Position numbers and translations under genes: made by a program | Shown here: one piece after another, positions 5,270 through 5,942 of the stretch | How the letters are laid out: the number at the start of each line of letters is the position of its first letter | How positions within the stretch are numbered: position 1 is the first letter of the stretch | Assembly: GCA_024711185.1 (NCBI GenBank) | Contig: JANJTI010000014.1 | Location: 1-5,942 of the forward strand | Direction: 5' to 3' | Source of the DNA: Brevundimonas sp. | GTDB taxonomy: Bacteria > Pseudomonadota > Alphaproteobacteria > Caulobacterales > Caulobacteraceae | DNA length: 5,942 bases | Notes under the pieces: generated by a model | Databases searched by the model: none | Told to the model about the DNA's origin: nothing | What the model saw: only the letters and a program-made list of their open reading frames with translations

Positions 5270-5301
5270 CTCCCGCAGGACAGCCGTCGGACGGCAGGGA
5301 G
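5270..5301. terminator. Weak hairpin between convergent genes
   Basis: CTCCC (5270-5274) can pair with GGGAG (5297-5301), enclosing GCCG/CGGC (5283-5286 with 5292-5295, 5-nt loop). It lies between the stop codons of the 51-aa gene and the convergent secreted protein gene. It could end transcription from either side, but there is no T-run and the stem is interrupted. Confidence 0.25.
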
Positions 5302-5315
5302 AGCGGTCACTCGCC

Positions 5316-5729
5316 CTACGGCTGCGCGGAGTTCGATTGGCCGAAGTGAGTGTGAATGGCCGCCACCACGGCGTCCATGGCCTCGAAGACGATGTCCTTC
5401 GGCAAGTCGCCTTCCAGTTCGGACATGTAAGTTCGAGCAACCCACATGGCTTCGTATGCCGTCCGAGGATCGGCATTGGCCTCCTGCAAGCGCCAGATCA
5501 TGACGCTCTTGATGCTCTCTAAAGCTCGAGCGCGATCATGGCCGTCGATCCGGGCGGTCACATTGGCGCCTTGGGCGCCCATGCCGACCCAGACGCCAAG
5601 GTTCTGGACCGAGTGGCTGAAGGGCGAGCCATAGGACTGCGCTGCGGACGGAGCCTCGGGGTGCGGAGCAGGAACGGCCGGCGCGGACAATGTCGTCGCC
5701 ACGGCCAACACGAGCCCGATCAGTTGCAT
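5316..5729 (-). CDS. Hypothetical secreted protein (137 aa), atypical codon use
   Basis: I do not recognise the family. The N-terminus is a probable Sec signal (MQLIGLVLAVATTLSAPA), unusual in having no lysine or arginine before the hydrophobic core. A Pro/Ala linker to about residue 30 follows. The mature part has a Gly/Val-rich stretch (NLGVWVGMGAQGANVTARID, about 43-62), then mostly helix (RARALESIKSVMIWRLQEAN and on), ending in a His-containing helix (AAIHTHFG). There are no cysteines and no recognisable catalytic motif. The start is firm: GGAGG (complement of 5737-5741) lies seven bases before the ATG. Codon use departs from the neighbours: TTA at Leu70, several TTG, CGA, GCT, CCT and ACT codons. 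This suggests later acquisition or weak selection. It could be a lineage-specific periplasmic protein. Confidence 0.75.
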   Translation of the reverse strand: MQLIGLVLAVATTLSAPAVPAPHPEAPSAAQSYGSPFSHSVQNLGVWVGMGAQGANVTARIDGHDRARALESIKSVMIWRLQEANADPRTAYEAMWVARTYMSELEGDLPKDIVFEAMDAVVAAIHTHFGQSNSAQP

Positions 5730-5942
5730 CTCTTCCCCTCCGCTTGGCCACCTCCCTGCAGCCTATCAGGCTTCGCAGGCCTGCCCAGCATGATGTGATG
5801 AAAAGGCGGCGCTTTGCGATCGGTCGACAAACGGTGGAGGAGGCCGGGATCCCCCTCGAGGCAGGAGCAGGCGGTGCAGGCAGTCAGACCGCCATCAAGA
5901 CAAAAGGGCGCCCCGGTTCCCCGGAGCGCCCTTCCTGTTTCC
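5730..5942. other. Non-coding right edge; upstream region of the 5316-5729 gene
   Basis: No convincing gene, tRNA or known RNA is visible in these 213 bases. Nearest the gene start are an interrupted inverted repeat AGCCT-ATC-AGGCT (5760-5772) and a 10-bp palindrome GCAGGCCTGC (5775-5784). Either could be an operator for the minus-strand gene. I could not place convincing -35/-10 boxes. A further hairpin, GGCGGT/ACCGCC (5870-5875 with 5888-5893), precedes the terminator. Confidence 0.5.
5904..5933. terminator. Strong bidirectional intrinsic terminator
   Basis: AAGGGCGC (5904-5911) pairs with GCGCCCTT (5926-5933). After one C-A mismatch, CCGG (5913-5916) pairs with CCGG (5921-5924) around the loop TTCC. 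On the minus strand the stem is followed by TTTTGTCTT, a good T-tract, and on the plus strand by TTCCTGTTTCC. The better minus-strand tract suggests it mainly ends a gene lying to the right of the window and reading leftwards. Confidence 0.8.

Noticed and set aside
4234..5445. 403-aa minus-strand frame with repeated GGGGGAVQL segments.
   Set aside because: The repeats are the antisense image of the duplicated DUF4168 segment; the frame crosses non-coding DNA and overlaps the true minus-strand gene.
5800..5935. A small structured RNA (SRP, 6S or tmRNA type) before the terminator.
   Set aside because: None of the conserved loops or motifs of these RNAs is visible; only simple hairpins are present.
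5798..5942. Open frame starting MKRRRF at the right edge, reminiscent of the start of IS3-family OrfA transposases.
   Set aside because: After the first six residues the similarity fails, codon use is poor, there is no ribosome site, and the frame runs straight through the intrinsic terminator at 5904-5933. No terminal inverted repeats were found.

Overview
The window looks like chromosomal DNA from a high-GC alphaproteobacterium, most likely of the Caulobacterales (Brevundimonas- or Caulobacter-like). Most genes use G or C at nearly every third codon position, many start codons lack a strong Shine-Dalgarno, and several proteins (the 158-aa GreA/GreB-like factor, the lysine/arginine/glutamate-rich 48-aa protein, the secreted DUF4168 protein) are of types I associate with that order. 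The taxonomic call is inference; no rRNA or other phylogenetic marker is present.

Layout, left to right. (1) 1-382, minus: the N-terminal third of a class C beta-lactamase-like serine hydrolase, cut by the window edge. (2) 514-621, plus: a probable 35-aa single-span membrane microprotein that ends two bases from the end of the next gene. (3) 624-2255, minus: an exported zinc peptidase of family M28 with an inserted PA domain. (4) 2317-3525, minus: a TIGR03862/HI0933-type FAD oxidoreductase, 61 bp upstream of the peptidase and possibly co-transcribed with it. (5) 3575-4051, plus: a GreA/GreB-family factor, divergent from the flavoprotein, followed 27 bp later by (6) 4079-4225, a 48-aa charged helical protein. 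(7) 4226-4398: the longest internal non-coding stretch, with a spaced direct repeat, a TTGACA box and two overlapping hairpins. It leads into (8) 4399-4980, a secreted protein with two DUF4168 repeats. (9) 5104-5259, plus: a 51-aa hypothetical protein behind a GC-rich palindrome. (10) 5316-5729, minus: an unrecognised secreted protein with clearly different codon use. (11) 5730-5942: no convincing gene; it ends in a strong bidirectional intrinsic terminator.

The genes do not form one pathway. This is a mosaic of short transcription units: housekeeping or envelope functions plus several small orphan proteins. I see no mobile element, CRISPR array, tRNA, rRNA, defence system or biosynthetic cluster, and no strong sign of a new multi-gene system. 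The points most worth a second look are the microproteins, the possible EcfG-type promoters placed directly against two start codons that lack a Shine-Dalgarno, the switch-like leader before the DUF4168 gene, and the GreA-like factor with altered tip acids and a ten-C tract.
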